NCBI GenBank assembly: GCA_013368375.1
Contig: JAACJP010000014.1
Span: forward strand, 186,001-250,000
Direction: 5' to 3'
Length of the DNA: 64,000 nt
DNA from: Tricholomella constricta
Lineage: Eukaryota > Basidiomycota > Agaricomycetes > Agaricales > Lyophyllaceae
In this document: one piece after another, positions 10,606 to 21,773 of the stretch
Position numbering within the stretch: position 1 is the first letter of the stretch
How the letters are laid out: each line of letters starts with the position of its first letter
Notes under the pieces: model-generated
Database searches by the model: none
The model's input: only the letters and a program-made list of their open reading frames with translations
What the model was told of the DNA's origin: nothing
Program-made: the position numbers and the translations under genes

Positions 10606-11385
10606 CTAGCCCACCCCCATCTAATGACCATCCCACCACCTCCACCGCGCCCTCGCCCGCCCTTCCACCCCACCAACACATCGCTCAGGACCCCCAACAC
10701 CTATTTCTGAGGCGATTGGTGCAATCACGCTTTACTTTCGTTGTCAGCAACATTGTCATTGCCCCAGCCGGCCCACCCTCACCTAACGACTACCCCACCA
10801 CCTCCGTCACACCCCCGCCCGCCCTTTGACCCCACCCACGCCTTCCTTAGAACCCCCAGCAGCGAGAGATAGGGCAAATCGTGTTTGCGCGAATCGCCTT
10901 CGTTGTCGCCGTTGTCGTCACCGCCCCAGTTAGCCCACCCCGACCTAACGACCACCCCACCACCTCCGTCGCAGCCTGCCCGCCCTTCCACCCCACCAAT
11001 TCCTCCCTTAGGACCCCCAGAACACATCTCTAAGCCGATTCGCGCAAACGCGGATCGCCTACGTCGTCAGTGCCCTCGTCACCGCCTCGGACGACCCACC
11101 CCCACATAAACGGTCTATCACCACATCCACTGCACCTCCGCCTGCCCTCCAACGCCACCAGCAGGTCACCTATGGCCTCCTGCATGCATTCACCCGGTGA
11201 TTGCTGCAGATAACAAATCGCCTGGGTCATTGGGTGGCCTCGTCACTGCCTTGGACGGCCCACCCCCGCATAACGACTACCCCAGCGCCTCCATCGCCAC
11301 CCCGCCCGCCCTTCCATCCCACCAACACCTCCTTCGAGACCCCAGCACCCATCTTCGGGGTGATTCGCGCAAACGCTTCGCATGC
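10606..11385. repeat. Tandem repeat, ~163-bp period, about five diverged copies
   Basis: Units start near 10606, 10769, 10935, 11096 and 11259 (spacing 161-166 bp). Each has a CCCACCC...TAACGAC start, a CCACCTCC/CCGCCC core, CACCCCACCAA, GGACCCCCAG, and in several a GATTCGCGCAAACGC hairpin motif near the end. Divergence between units indicates an old array. Proline-rich frames across it are compositional. Confidence 0.75.
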
Positions 11386-11479
11386 TCGAGTGTAGCCAAC
11401 TCAATACGGCTTGTCCCCCACCCAGGGTTTTCTAGAGTACGTCCTCTTTCAACATGTATAGCAGACTAACCTTCGTTCG

Positions 11480-11790
11480 CGTGGCTCGCCAGTCTCATCC
11501 CACCTCCATCCAAGACCCTCTCCACCCCCGTTGAATACCACACCAATGCACATGAATACGTCGCCTGCCAACAAGCCTGCCAAGGCGTCATGATCCCTCT
11601 CCGAATTCGCCGTCGCTGCGCAAAGCCTGAACGGCTCCCTCATCGTCAACCACTGGGACTCGCAGCTAGTCGCGGACGCCATGCACGACACGAGGCCGTC
11701 AACGTGGACTCCTCCATCCACACCAAGGACCACCGTAAGCTCTTCAAGTACTTCAACAAGTACAGTGCGGCGTTCTGGGGGTTTCATTAA
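11480..11790 (+). pseudogene. Frameshifted remnant of an unknown protein-coding gene
   Basis: Three adjoining plus frames read as parts of one protein: EYHTNAHEYVACQQACQGVM (from ~11533), then FAVAAQSLNGSLIVNHWDSQ and LVADAMHD (from ~11605), then VNVDSSIHTKDHRKLFKYFN and KYSAAFWGFH with a stop at 11788-11790. Switching frames twice without good splice sites suggests indels. No family is recognised. Confidence 0.35.
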
Positions 11791-12081
11791 GGAGATGGGG
11801 AGGATTGAAACGGTGGATCGGGAGAGGGAGACGGTGATTGGGGAGGGGAGGGCGGAGGGGGAGGAGAATTTGAAGGTGAAGGCGGATGATCCAGTGCCGA
11901 TGGCGAATGGCGGGATGACGGGAGATGGGGCGATGGCGCATTGATTTTTCTTTTAGAAATACTAGAGAATTCTTTTGATCACAGCAAAATATATTCAGAA
12001 AGTGGTATAATTGATCTTGTTCTTGAGATTTGTGAATCTGGAAACCGGTAAAAGAACTTTGGAAAAAATGACCAATCTCGA

Positions 12082-15056
12082 TCATTCGACTACCCCACCA
12101 GCGTAATTGACAGCATAGTCCCCAGCCAACATCTTTATCAAAATGTTGGGGTGCGCAGTAAGAGGCACAGCGAAATAGGTTGTAACTGGATATTCCCAGT
12201 CGATCAGCCTCTTCAGATGCCTTAAGCATTCGAGAGTGCATAGGGGAGCTGCAAAATTGCACACAGACATGAGAAGCATGGTGTCCTAGTGGAGAACTCT
12301 TATTCCGTTAAACAGTAAGGTTAGTTAAATCAAAGAACATACCTCTGCGTAATCAATTGCCCTGTCCAGCCCAGCTGAGGACTCAACTTCAAAGGAGGAA
12401 TAGAACCTATAGGTATCTCCCGTAGCACCACCTGTTGGCTGCCGACTGCCAGTAGCTGTCGACTGCCAGTAGCTGTCATTCCTGAGGTCTTTCCAATCTG
12501 AAATTTCCAGAACTGCTTTCCACGTAAGAGCTTGCTCTCGTCTGTGAACTCAATAAGTAGACTAATACTCTTGAAGTCATAGGAATAGATTTACTTTGCG
12601 AGTGAGCCTCATGGTCTACCATGACCTGATGTACATCTGGATCAAAGGCATTGTAATAGGCCCAGTCAATCTGGAATCTTTAGAAATAGTGTTTACTAGT
12701 ATGGTAACAACTTGAACACATACCACCCGTTTTTGTCCAATGCATATCTGCTCAGTGGGATCCTGCTCATTAACTTTGAAAATTGGTATGAAGAAGGAAT
12801 CGCCATCTTCAGGTGTGACTTTCTTGGTACGCTTCCGTTTCTGCTTGTCTTTTTTGGTTGGGGGTGCTGGTGGCACAGAGTGGAGAGGATCGTCCTCAGA
12901 GTCATCAGAAACATACCACAGCATGCGCCCCCACCGCTGAAGTGTTTCCTCATCAGCATCAAGCTCCGCCAAGCCTAATACTTTGGCATCGTGGATTACA
13001 TGGTCCTGCTCAACGTGGAAGTCAGTTGAATTACAGACATTCAAATAGGATTTGTTGCCTTTTTCGATGTTTTCAGCCGATCCGGTGCCAAACCAATGCC
13101 GTCTTCACGTTTGACAACCATGTCTTCTTCGGAGACATGTGAAGTGTAGAAGATACAGGTGCACTGCTTGTTCTTGGGTTGATCAATACATTTCATATAC
13201 CTTTTCAGCTGTAGCAATAGTTACAAGTGTGAGGAAAGCCTGAGCTGGAAAACCACATACTTGAGGGTCTCGTGTCCTCAAAGCAGGATTTTCTTGTACT
13301 TTACCCAACCATTCCGTGTCAGAAATCTTTCTCCCATCAGTCAAGTGATGTTGCTGCACTTCCTGCAAGCAGTGATACTGTAGCATTCGCAGGTAAATAT
13401 GGGCAACATGATTGCCTGCGATCTTCAGCTCCCTCCACTTTCTTGCTATACTTTCAATGTTGCCCTTTCTGAGAATTGCCTTCTTGAACAAGGAGTAAAA
13501 GTCACTGTATGCCTTCACCGATTTACCAACCCGGTAGACACAGCACACTGAGTCCTGAAGACTTTGGCCCACCCATCGCCAGGCTCTGATAAACGTCCCT
13601 TGACTGAGTGTAAAGTATACAACCTCTGGGACCACCAAATGTGGCAGTAGGAAGGGGTTCTGAAGCAGGTGTTCCACCATTTTGTCTGCGCTGGCTTGAT
13701 CTACCACAAATTTTGTTGCCGCACTCTAGAATATCAATAGCACATCAACAAAGAGGAGCCCAGAAATGCTACAACACTTACCTTTTGTTCTGTAGGTGTA
13801 AAAATGAGGGGCACCGATTCCCATCCTTCGGAAACCGATTCAGGACACCAATTCATCAATAGCTTTAGAAGCCGATCCTGGATGCGCGTGAACCTTGCTA
13901 AGGCCTTTGCGTGATGATCACCTCCATGACTTAGCGATGTCAAGTAGGAGGGATCAATAATTTGCTTCATCACGTCGTACAGCTCTGTAACTTTGCCAAG
14001 ACAATCAGCAAGAAGAATTAGATGGTGCAGCCCTCAAAATACCTTTAGTGCATGTGTCCACACAACTTCGTCACAATTGTTTCTTCGAAGGCCAGACATG
14101 TCTTGAAGAATGAGTCCAATAATGGACCGTGCACCAGCTCGATAAGCGGAATCCTTAGGCAGAAGAAATTTATCTTGGCCTTTAGGCAAGGATCCAAGAA
14201 TTTGTTTCAAATGTTCAGCGGAAGGCGAGGATTTCTGCCTCAAGGTTAGGTGTTTATAAGTGCCAGAACAAAGGAACACTTACCTGGGTTTGATATCGAG
14301 CCGATTGGAGCCCAGGAAACAAAGAAAGGAGAGTCAGAGCGTACATATCGCACTTGTATTCAAGAGACTCCTTATCAAGCTCTTCCTTGGGTTCCGATTC
14401 CTTGGCCCTGAGAAAAGATTTCTCTGAGTAATCCAGCAGGCTTGGTTGGTTGACGGAGTCCCATAGGGCACTGGCTTCATCTTCCAGTCCCAAATTGTCT
14501 ACATTAGGCAAGGCATTAAATTGCTCATCCTGGCATGTCTCCTGCACAAGGTGGTGCTACGACAATGTCAGGAAGTGTTGGTATATAACAGCAAGATGAC
14601 ACACCCAGTCAACAGCTTCTTTTGCAAACAAACTGAGGACGTTGAGCTTTTCAGCTGAGGTTTTGGAGTCAAGCACCCGAAGGACATAAAGATACAGCAA
14701 TATCTTCAGAGCCCAGTCCATCTCGACACCCAGAGTAGAGGGAGGTAACCTGAGAACACTTAGGATCCAGTTGTGTAGCTTGGCCCACTGCAGGATCTTA
14801 GCCAAAGTCACCTGGAAGAAGATCCTACTAGTCTACTTACAGTCTTGTAATCGCTGAAGTGATCAGTCAAGCGAACTTGTAAATCATGAAAGGTAGCCTG
14901 AGTAATTCTCTGGCTAGTATTGATGCTTAGCCTTTTTTGCAAATCCAGAGGCAGGCCAAGTTGTACAGGGGGTGCATCTAAACTACTGAGAACTGCCTCA
15001 GATGGTGGTTGTACTTTCAGTTCCTCTGTATGCAGAAACTTGCTATGGCTGGACAT
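12082..15056 (-). CDS. Unknown multi-exon gene (about ten exons)
   Basis: ATG at 15054-15056 (MSSHSKFLHTEELKV...). Well-supported GT-AG introns on the minus strand include 14788-14840, 14542-14604 and 14235-14283, each joining frames in phase; further introns separate exons near 13990-14043, 13740-13790, 13045-13200, 12650-12720 and 12280-12345. Last exon ends DYAVNYAGGVVE at 12082. Seen in the protein: a Lys-rich basic stretch (KKDKQKRKRTKK) after an acidic segment (DDSEDDP), and otherwise helical, non-repetitive sequence. I recognise no domain. The regular splicing and long open exons argue for a real gene; it may be a host gene or the cargo of an unrecognised element. A transposon begins 28 bp upstream of its ATG. 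Confidence 0.65.
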
Positions 15057-15084
15057 GGTGGTCAAGAGCAGAGATGATCTATTA

Positions 15085-15147
15085 CAGCCGTTTGCAAAAA
15101 TGATGGCAGTTCCCGGAATTTTTGATCAATGACGAAATTTAGGACTT
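15085..15147. repeat. Left terminal inverted repeat of two-gene transposon
   Basis: CAGCCGTTTGCA ... AATGACGAAATTTAGGACTT. It matches the reverse complement of 17958-18020 with a few mismatches, all in the outer half. Confidence 0.9.
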
Positions 15148-15166
15148 AGCCAAAACTTTGACTTCC

Positions 15167-16241
15167 ATGTACCGTAAAATCAGCCGCGATGTAAAAGTCG
15201 CCGCAATTCGACTCTATGAACAGGATTTGCTTTCTTTACATGATATCTTGGACTGCTGCGGCTTCTCCGAACGTACCTGGTTCCGAATCTTGAATCTCTG
15301 GCGCAAAACTGGCAACGTCGTATCTCCAAATAGCAGCATGAGAGGTCGCCTTCGCAATCTTGACCACGATGACATTGATTACCTCTGTCAACTCATACAC
15401 CAAAACCCGGACTACTTCCTGGACGAGCTTCTACGCCTTCTCGAGACGAACCGGTTCATATCTGTCAACTATGCCACCATCCATCGCGAGCTCGAGAGAA
15501 CAAATGTCAGTCGCAAGAAACTCAAACGCATTGCTCTCGAACGAAACGAATTGTTACGTGCCGATTTTATTTCTAGGATGGCTCAGTATTCTCCGGAGGA
15601 GGTGGGGTTCTTGGATGAGATGTCGAAGGATAAAAAGGCCGCTGGAAGGAGGTATGGGAGGTCTCGCAAGGGCATGCGCGCTGCGAAGAGGCAAGTATTT
15701 GTGCGGGGCCGTCGTACATCAACAGAGGCACTACTTTCCCTCGATGGCATCGTTGCAGTCACAGTTGTAGAGGGATCAATGACGAAAGCATTGTTTCTGG
15801 AGTATCTTGAATTTATCGTCGTAAGTTTGTCATCGTGTGCTGAGTTTCTCGTGTTTTTGATGCATATACTGACCCAAGCTGCCTAAATGTACTGCATATC
15901 CCGGTCCTCTGAGTGTCCTTGTGATGGACAATGCTAGAATTCATCACGGCGACGAAATCCTTGAGCTTGCCGATCGCTTTGGTCAGGCATTTCTAGCCAT
16001 GTATGCTCCCCATCTAACCCTCATTTCCTCAGGTGTACGCATAGAATATCTCCCGCCATACTCCCCAGACCTCAACCCAATCGAGGAGGCCTTCTCGAAA
16101 ATCAAGCACTTTCTTCGTCGTCATCAAGAGTACTATCTCGCTGCTGAAGGTGACTCGATTATATATGATATGTATGAGGTCATGGACATCATAACACCTG
16201 AGGATGCGGACGGCTACTTTATGCATGCAGGCTACTTCTAG
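15167..16241 (+). CDS. Tc1/IS630-like DDE transposase, three exons
   Basis: Model join(15167..15820, 15879..15981, 16033..16241). ATG at 15167 (MYRKISRDVKVAAIRLYEQD). Intron 1 (58 bp) starts GTAAGT. Intron 2 (51 bp, a multiple of three, so the unspliced frame stays open) is inferred because its removal gives the conserved-looking ADRFGVRIEYLPPYSPD. Domains: N-terminal paired-like HTH (FSERTWFRILNLWRKTG), second HTH region, then the DDE core: D in VGFLDEMSKD, D in VLVMDNARIHHGD, E in PYSPDLNPIEEAFSKIK. All three catalytic residues are present and the D-E spacing is short, as in classic Tc1-like enzymes once spliced. It cuts at the TIRs and inserts at TA. Confidence 0.88.
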
Positions 16242-16333
16242 TGTATTTCGAAGAAAGTGTATAAAGCTGTGTAATGACAACGGGCTGAGCGTACTCGAGT
16301 AGAACAAAATAAAACATGCTTGATGAATCTGCT

Positions 16334-17898
16334 TCAGGCAGCACGGGGCAACGACCAGGTCTCAACAGCATCTCTCAACGCAGCAATTTCACCCAACCTG
16401 AACTTCATCTCCTTCAAATCCTCGATGGTGACGAAGCGCAAGACACGTGCCTCGTTGTAGCCATTTTCGTGAAACTTCTCGAGCACAGCGTCGCCGAGCT
16501 TGAACATGGCACAGAACTGGGTAAGGGACATATCTTGGCCAGGGAGGCGAGCTGGGTGCAATAGCGTGGGGCACTGGAGGTCATAGACAGCAGCAGCTGG
16601 GGCAAGAGGGGTCAAGGGTAGGGTAGGAGGTGGCAAAGCGGAGCGAGAACCAAGGAAGCGATCGAAAACACCATCGCCGATAGTGAGGTTGAAGACGGGA
16701 GCGGGAAGCGGAACATTCTTTTGGTTCTGTGCATCGAGGCGACGTTGAAGAACTGGAGACCGAATACTTGCAGCATCAAACATCCTATGATTCGGAGGTT
16801 TGTCTAAGGTCGCGTGCTCTTCGCCCTTGAGCTGGGTAAGCTCTCCAGTAAGTAGGATAATTGTCGTAAGATAGTGGACTCACTATAGCCGATGCCCAAC
16901 AATCAAATCTTTCATGATTCAGGGGCAGGTGTACCTTTGTGTCCGGATGTGGGTAGCAGTAGGTACCGACACATGTATCTTCGCGCTTTTCGCACTTCCA
17001 TCTTTCCTGTAAGAGCAGTATGTTGCTGGCCTTTGCAATATTGCCTGGGAGTAATGATGGATCCTTCGATTTCTTCGAAGATCTATCAGGAGAATTCGGG
17101 ACGTGATTTGCGTACACACACCTTTTTTTTCGATTTCGGCTCCTGCTTCTCCTCATCCTCGCTGTCACCCATGTTTTCCTTGTTGCCATTGGACTCTTTC
17201 TGCGATACACTGATGTTGATGGTAGGTGTAGTGGTCTTATCAGCCATAGCCTTAACGCGTCCTAAGAGGGAAGAATAATCGGTTTCACACGCAAGCGTCA
17301 TTCCAGGCTTCGGGAGGATTCTTGGAATATAGAACATGATATCGTAGTCTTCTATCTTGAGTTGCTTTGGTTTTATAGAGGCATCGATCTTGACAAGTAG
17401 CTGTGCTTTCATTGTATCCCATGGTTCCGAGCTAGAGAGTGAAAGTGATTGATTTTTCGGAACGCGCTTCGAGATCGGCTTCTTGAGCTCAGCTGCGGAT
17501 AGTATGCTGAGTAAATAGGTAGTGTTCACAACAATTGGCTCGGTTGCTGCTGGGGCTAGAAGCGCGCGTAAAAAAAATTGAAGCAGTGTTATCTCATGGC
17601 ACTTACCTTTGGATTTCTTTGACTGACGCTTTCGTTTCTGAGCCGTCGGAGGCGGGCTAGGCAACGGAACTTCTTCGTCATCAGCATGAGGATCCGCATT
17701 CTCTTCATCGAGGTCGACAATATCAGATTTGTTGCCTAGTTCTGGTTGCTCTTCTTCGCTGGACTCGCTTGAGCTGGACCCACTGGATTCTTCCTCAGAG
17801 GATTCTACATCGTGATCGCGTTCATGTATGAAGGATTGAGAGTTGTCCAAGATCTCAATTATAGATGGTTTGCTCTTCTTAGAGCGAGGAGGAGCCAT
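16334..17898 (-). CDS. Transposon-borne second protein with acidic/basic N terminus and C-terminal SAM-like domain
   Basis: Model complement(join(16334..16831, 16884..17082, 17120..17555, 17607..17898)), about 474 aa; the third junction could shift by a base or two and its 37-bp intron is short. ATG at 17896-17898 (MAPPRSKKSKPS). Order: basic start, long Ser/Glu acidic tract, KRKRQSKKSK nuclear-signal-like patch, a middle domain, a segment with WKCEK, TYCYPHPD and NHERFDCWASAI that may bind metal or form a compact fold, and a C-terminal ~60 residues (LTQFCAMFKLGDAVLEKF through LRDAVETW) that read as a SAM domain. SAM domains oligomerise or bind nucleic acid, so an accessory role in transposition is plausible but unproven. 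It is convergent with the transposase. Confidence 0.75.
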
Positions 17899-17957
17899 AC
17901 CAGCCAGCAGCAATAGTTAAGCAATGTGCGATAACGGTAAACAATCAAAATTTGACG

Positions 17958-18020
17958 AAGTCCTAAATTTCGTCATTGATCAAAATTTCCGGGAACTGCC
18001 ATGCTTTATGCAAACGGCTG
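17958..18020. repeat. Right terminal inverted repeat of two-gene transposon
   Basis: Inverted copy of 15085-15147, followed by TA at 18021-18022. Confidence 0.9.
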
Positions 18021-18022
18021 TA

Positions 18023-18954
18023 ATGATCTTGATCTATCCAACAGATCAGTCAGTCTCAGACTTTAGGGTTAGCTCTACAGTGAATGCAACAGTTATACAG
18101 TGAATGCAACAGTTATAACGCAATGGTTGAAGGATGTTCCATTATGTATATACTATAGGTAGTTGAAGCTCAAATACATCCAAACTATGGGAGGAGGATT
18201 TTGGGGCAGGGGCCGTAGATGGCGAACATGTGGGAGGGGAGGTTTGCGTGAATCGCCCCATCTCCCATCATCCCGTCCCATTCGTGAACTGAGATGAACC
18301 TTTCTAAAGAATTTTGCGAGAACCAAAAAAATTTGATTCTGTCCGTTGAAGCCCGGCATAATGCAAGTCGTCATTTGACTTCTTAATGCTTCAAAAACCC
18401 TCATAGAACTTTATATGGGTGTCGTTCTTTAGTTTTACAATTAGTTTAATAAATTCTAATTACTTTTCATAAGCTTGCTGTAGTCACATTTATTTTTTCA
18501 CCTAAAGCACTTAAGAACCTTGTTTTTAAGCAATACAGCTTTACTTTAAATAACATGAATATGTTTTTGGGATTTTTTCAATTTTTTTATTCTGTTAACA
18601 AAAGCAAACTACTATTAAGTAGTAACTTAATTTAACTTTAGTCTATATTTTACATCAAATAACTTACTACATCTTTAGGGCCTAAAAAATGTATTAAATT
18701 TTTTTTAAATTTATATAACCTTATTAGTATTTCTTAAATAAGGTTAATTTAAAAAGAAATTCAGTTGCATGTATTATTTTGAATGATATAATTTTTTCTT
18801 AAAAATAAAAAACGAACCAAGGAGGTTCAGCTAGGCTGCATTAAATTCCCGCTTCTAGTGGGGAATGTCGTATACCACAATGTGCTGATACTGAAGAATT
18901 CCCACAATTCTGGCATCATTATATTCATTCTATGTATCGTTAGCCACTCTTTCA
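18023..18954. other. AT-rich non-coding DNA, right part probably a copia 5' LTR
   Basis: A short direct repeat (ACAGTGAATGCAACAGTTAT, twice near 18076-18115), then strongly AT-rich sequence at about 18410-18810, without genes. The last part probably belongs to a Ty1/copia LTR ending ...CTTTCA at 18954, because a primer site follows; the LTR start could not be placed. Confidence 0.4.
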
Positions 18955-18958
18955 ATAA

Positions 18959-18972
18959 GTTATGGGCCCTGG
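18959..18972 (+). other. Candidate Ty1/copia primer binding site (initiator tRNA-Met internal)
   Basis: GTTATGGGCCCTGG is complementary to the anticodon arm of eukaryotic initiator tRNA-Met, around GGGCCCAUAAC. Drosophila copia is known to prime from an internal fragment of that tRNA. The site is four bases after a CA that could end an LTR and 224 bp before a copia Gag ATG, the expected arrangement. Confidence 0.6.
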
Positions 18973-19195
18973 TAGCCGTCGTCAGCACCTTCTGTGGCTG
19001 TAGGCTTGTCAGGCTTGCCAGCTTACCACTAGAGTAAAATCTCTGAATGCTTTCACCTTATAGCTGAGAAAATTCTTAGATATTCTCTATGTTGTATTGC
19101 TCAATGTGCATGAGCTATTTGCTCAAACATCTTACTTCTATTAGACAACAAGGTGCTAATTGTGCTTCCTTGCAGCACTACAAATCACATCAAAT

Positions 19196-19828
19196 ATGTC
19201 CGCCAACTTCTCTACCCTTGTCCCCATCGTCAACGGTACTAACTGGGCTGAATGGTCTTCTGCTATGCAGGGTTACCTTCGTTCCCAAGTTTTTTGGCAA
19301 CTCGTCATGGGCAACAATCCACATCCTGATGTTCAAGTAGGGTCTGATGGTAAAAACCTCCCTGACACCAAGAAACACCGTGAATGGGACAATAAGGATG
19401 ACCAGGCTTTTGGCATTATTTGCCTCAGGGTCTCTTCAGAGCTCAAGAACCAAATCAGTGATACCAGCTCTGACGGGTTCTGGAAAGCTCTCAAGAATGC
19501 ATATTCGAAGCCTGGTGCTTCTTTGCTCTTTAGAGATTTCCAGAAGGCTATATCGTTCAGACTCTCTGGGTTATCCAACCCCGAACCGGAGATGGGCAAG
19601 CTCAACCTCCTGTTGGAGCGCCTTAGGGCCAATGAGGTCAATCTCTCTGAGTTTGTGAAAGCGATAATCCTCATGTCTGCAATTCTCCAGAAATGGAACA
19701 CCATATCTGCCATCCTTCTCCAAACTATAAGGCGGTGTGACTTGAGACTCATTGTATGCCATGCTATGGCGCGGATCACTGTCGAGGCTTTGTATCGCAG
19801 AATAGGCTTCCATGTGAGTGTTTCGTAG
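19196..19828 (+). pseudogene. Ty1/copia Gag, truncated
   Basis: ATG at 19196 opens MSANFSTLVPIVNGTNWAEW, typical of copia Gag (a ligand-like N terminus with GTNW, then HREWDNKDDQAFGIICLRVS and the UBN2-type helical Gag domain with FWKALKNAY and LNLLLERLRAN). The frame ends at 19826-19828 after ~210 residues, before any zinc knuckle, and no protease, integrase or RT follows, so this is a 3'-deleted copy. It lies downstream of the candidate primer site and LTR end. Confidence 0.8.
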
Positions 19829-20329
19829 ATCTATGAAGAAGAGTCATTCAATATAGGCATGTTCTGAGAAAAGAAAACCTACAAGTATCATTCTGTTGTG
19901 CTCTTCTGTGGCGAGACATTCTCCATCGAGAGAAAAAAACATGACGTTGATTTGGCGGTTATCGCTGGTGTCAAGCTATTGACCGTAGCACAACAGGGCA
20001 ACAGTGGCCATAATTGCAAAAGGTGAGCACGGCTGATCAGTGTGCAATGTGTATTATAATTTTTGGAGGAATTCTAGGTACATATGGAGCATCAAGGGCT
20101 CCCAAAAGGTTTGGCTCGCGCATGCACGCTGGGGTGCTGGCGGTAATGCCAGTTCATTGCCTCACTGTTGCCTCATGTGTTTGCGGTCATTGTCATTTTT
20201 ACTAGAATTTCCTTCAATTTTCCTAGTAGAGTTATTGGTGTAGCCTCGAGGCCAGATGAAGGAATATATACCAGAGCCGACAACTTGCATTTTCTTGTTG
20301 TTCACTTCTTTCATCACAAATCATACTCA
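19829..20329. other. No gene recognised
   Basis: Intergenic sequence between the copia remnant and the spliced gene at 20330. Short frames only; no repeat boundary visible. Confidence 0.45.
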
Positions 20330-21031
20330 ATGTCATCTAGATCTTCACGTACGGTTCCGGTAAGCTATCATATTCTCGTATCCCTCTTGTCTCCACGCTG
20401 ACAAAAATTAAGTGCACTGCTGCGAAGGTGTTCCTCTATGCTACCAACAACAAACAGCGCATCCTGCGGTCATTTCCCTACAAAGCTGGCACCACCAGAT
20501 GTCCAGAGTTCGAGGTCACTCTCGGGTTGACTTCAATCGCTCCTGAAGAGCAGCACGTCCCACCGCAGGGGAAAGCCAAAAACATCAGGAATTTTATGTT
20601 GAACATATTTTAATAATGAGTGTAAAATGAAATAAATTCAACATAAATCCGACATTTCAAATATATTGGACAATCAATTCTTGATCAAATGGGCTCATGC
20701 CGGCAGTGTCCGCTGGTCTATTGTCGAGGTTAGCAACCATTCTTTTATCATTTACAGATATTGGAGCAAGCGAGCTCCTCTGAACAAGAGCGTCAGGTCT
20801 TTCAAGGGAGACCTGTTCAAGGGGGAGGTTGTCGTTTTCATGAAAGGTGCTCTCATACCTGTATTGGCTTGCCTTCGAGTGAAGAGGGCCATTGTGGAGC
20901 AGGCCGTCAGTGTGTGAGTTGCACCTCTTTCAATGACTTTAAATTTTCATGACACTCTCCCAGATTCATCTCACGGCTCGAAGACGCATACACGACAGGA
21001 ACTCATCTCAATAGACGTATTCGGGTATGAT
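20330..21031 (+). CDS. Unknown small spliced gene
   Basis: ATG at 20330 (MSSRSSRTVP). Intron 20360-20412 (GTAAGC...AAG) joins in phase to CTAAKVFLYATNNKQRILRS. A later frame (SVRSFKGDLFKGEVVVFMKG, ALIPVLACLRVKRAIVEQAV) joins across intron 20914-20963 (GTGAGT...CAG) to FISRLEDAYTTGTHLNRRIR, with stop TGA at 21029-21031. The middle (about 20590-20760) is AT-rich, holds a 10-bp inverted repeat (TTATGTTGAA / TTCAACATAA) and a frame break, so an insertion or unrecognised intron may interrupt it. No domain is recognised. The gene could equally be a decayed copy. Confidence 0.4.
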
Positions 21032-21418
21032 TAATCTTATCTGTTTGCCATTTTCTAACATTCGCTATAGGCTCCTTTGCTGTAAATAGTGTAATTGTTT
21101 CGTTTTGTTGTTCTCCACTGTTGTAATACCATGTAACTGTCTTTCAATATCACTATCACCAACCAATGCACCAGATACCAGGATAAAAGAAGGGATACCT
21201 TGGGTGCCCTCGGCCATGATGCCTACTCGGCAGCGGTATAATACGGGACCCGGTGGAGACGGGGAATATGGGAAGGTGAGATGTATTGTTCCGTTTTGTT
21301 CTCCGCTCACCCGTTGCACAGCCACCCTCAGTAGCCGGCATGATCTAATCTATGTTATCTACTGTAATGTTACTGTTCTTCATGTAATGTAATGGTTTTG
21401 TTGGTTTGGCTGCATTCC
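21032..21418. other. No gene recognised
   Basis: Spacer between the spliced gene and the poly(T) end of a minus-strand LINE. Short overlapping frames only. Confidence 0.45.
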
Positions 21419-21450
21419 TTTTTTTTTTTTTTTTCTTTTTTCTCTTTTTT
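21419..21450 (-). other. LINE poly(A) tail (poly-T on plus strand)
   Basis: A T-run interrupted by a few C, next to the 3' end of the minus-strand LINE. It marks the 3' terminus of the insertion. Confidence 0.85.
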
Positions 21451-21773
21451 GAAATCCATATTTATACCCCGGCGCCCAGTCGCAGTCTGGCTGGTGTGTA
21501 GTACATAATATATCTACAGTGACAGTAATGGTGTTGCATGTAACGTGTGCATCTCGATATGCAGGCCGCTCGGAAGAGTCCCGCGTGGAGGCAGAATCTG
21601 CCAAATAGCGAGGGTGTGCTCGCTGAGAGGTTCCAAGTCGTAGAAGGACCCCTCCGCCTTAACGGTGGGGCTAGCTTAGCCTTCCCGAGGGAAGGTACCA
21701 CAGGAATGACCCCGAGGCCCCCTTCTGACGGTAAATTACCAATCAGTCGAGTAGCCCGGTGCCTTGTTGCTGG

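Larger units (their letters stand above)
15085..18020. mobile_element. Two-gene Tc1/IS630-like DNA transposon
   Basis: 2,936 bp bounded by ~63-bp imperfect terminal inverted repeats (15085-15147, 17958-18020; outer end CAGCCGTTTGCA) and TA at 15083-15084 and 18021-18022. It carries a spliced transposase on the plus strand and a spliced second gene on the minus strand; the genes converge with a 92-bp gap (16242-16333). The element sits immediately 5' of the gene at 12082-15056. Confidence 0.9.

Noticed and set aside
10566..11109. Proline-rich frames over the 163-bp array
   Set aside because: They follow the C-rich repeat composition, change frame between units and overlap antisense frames.
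18076..18115. 20-bp direct repeat near the transposon right end
   Set aside because: Only two units with no boundary features; likely a local slippage event.
20597..20645. 10-bp inverted repeat TTATGTTGAA / TTCAACATAA
   Set aside because: Too short and without a target duplication to call a MITE; noted only as a possible interruption of the gene at 20330-21031.
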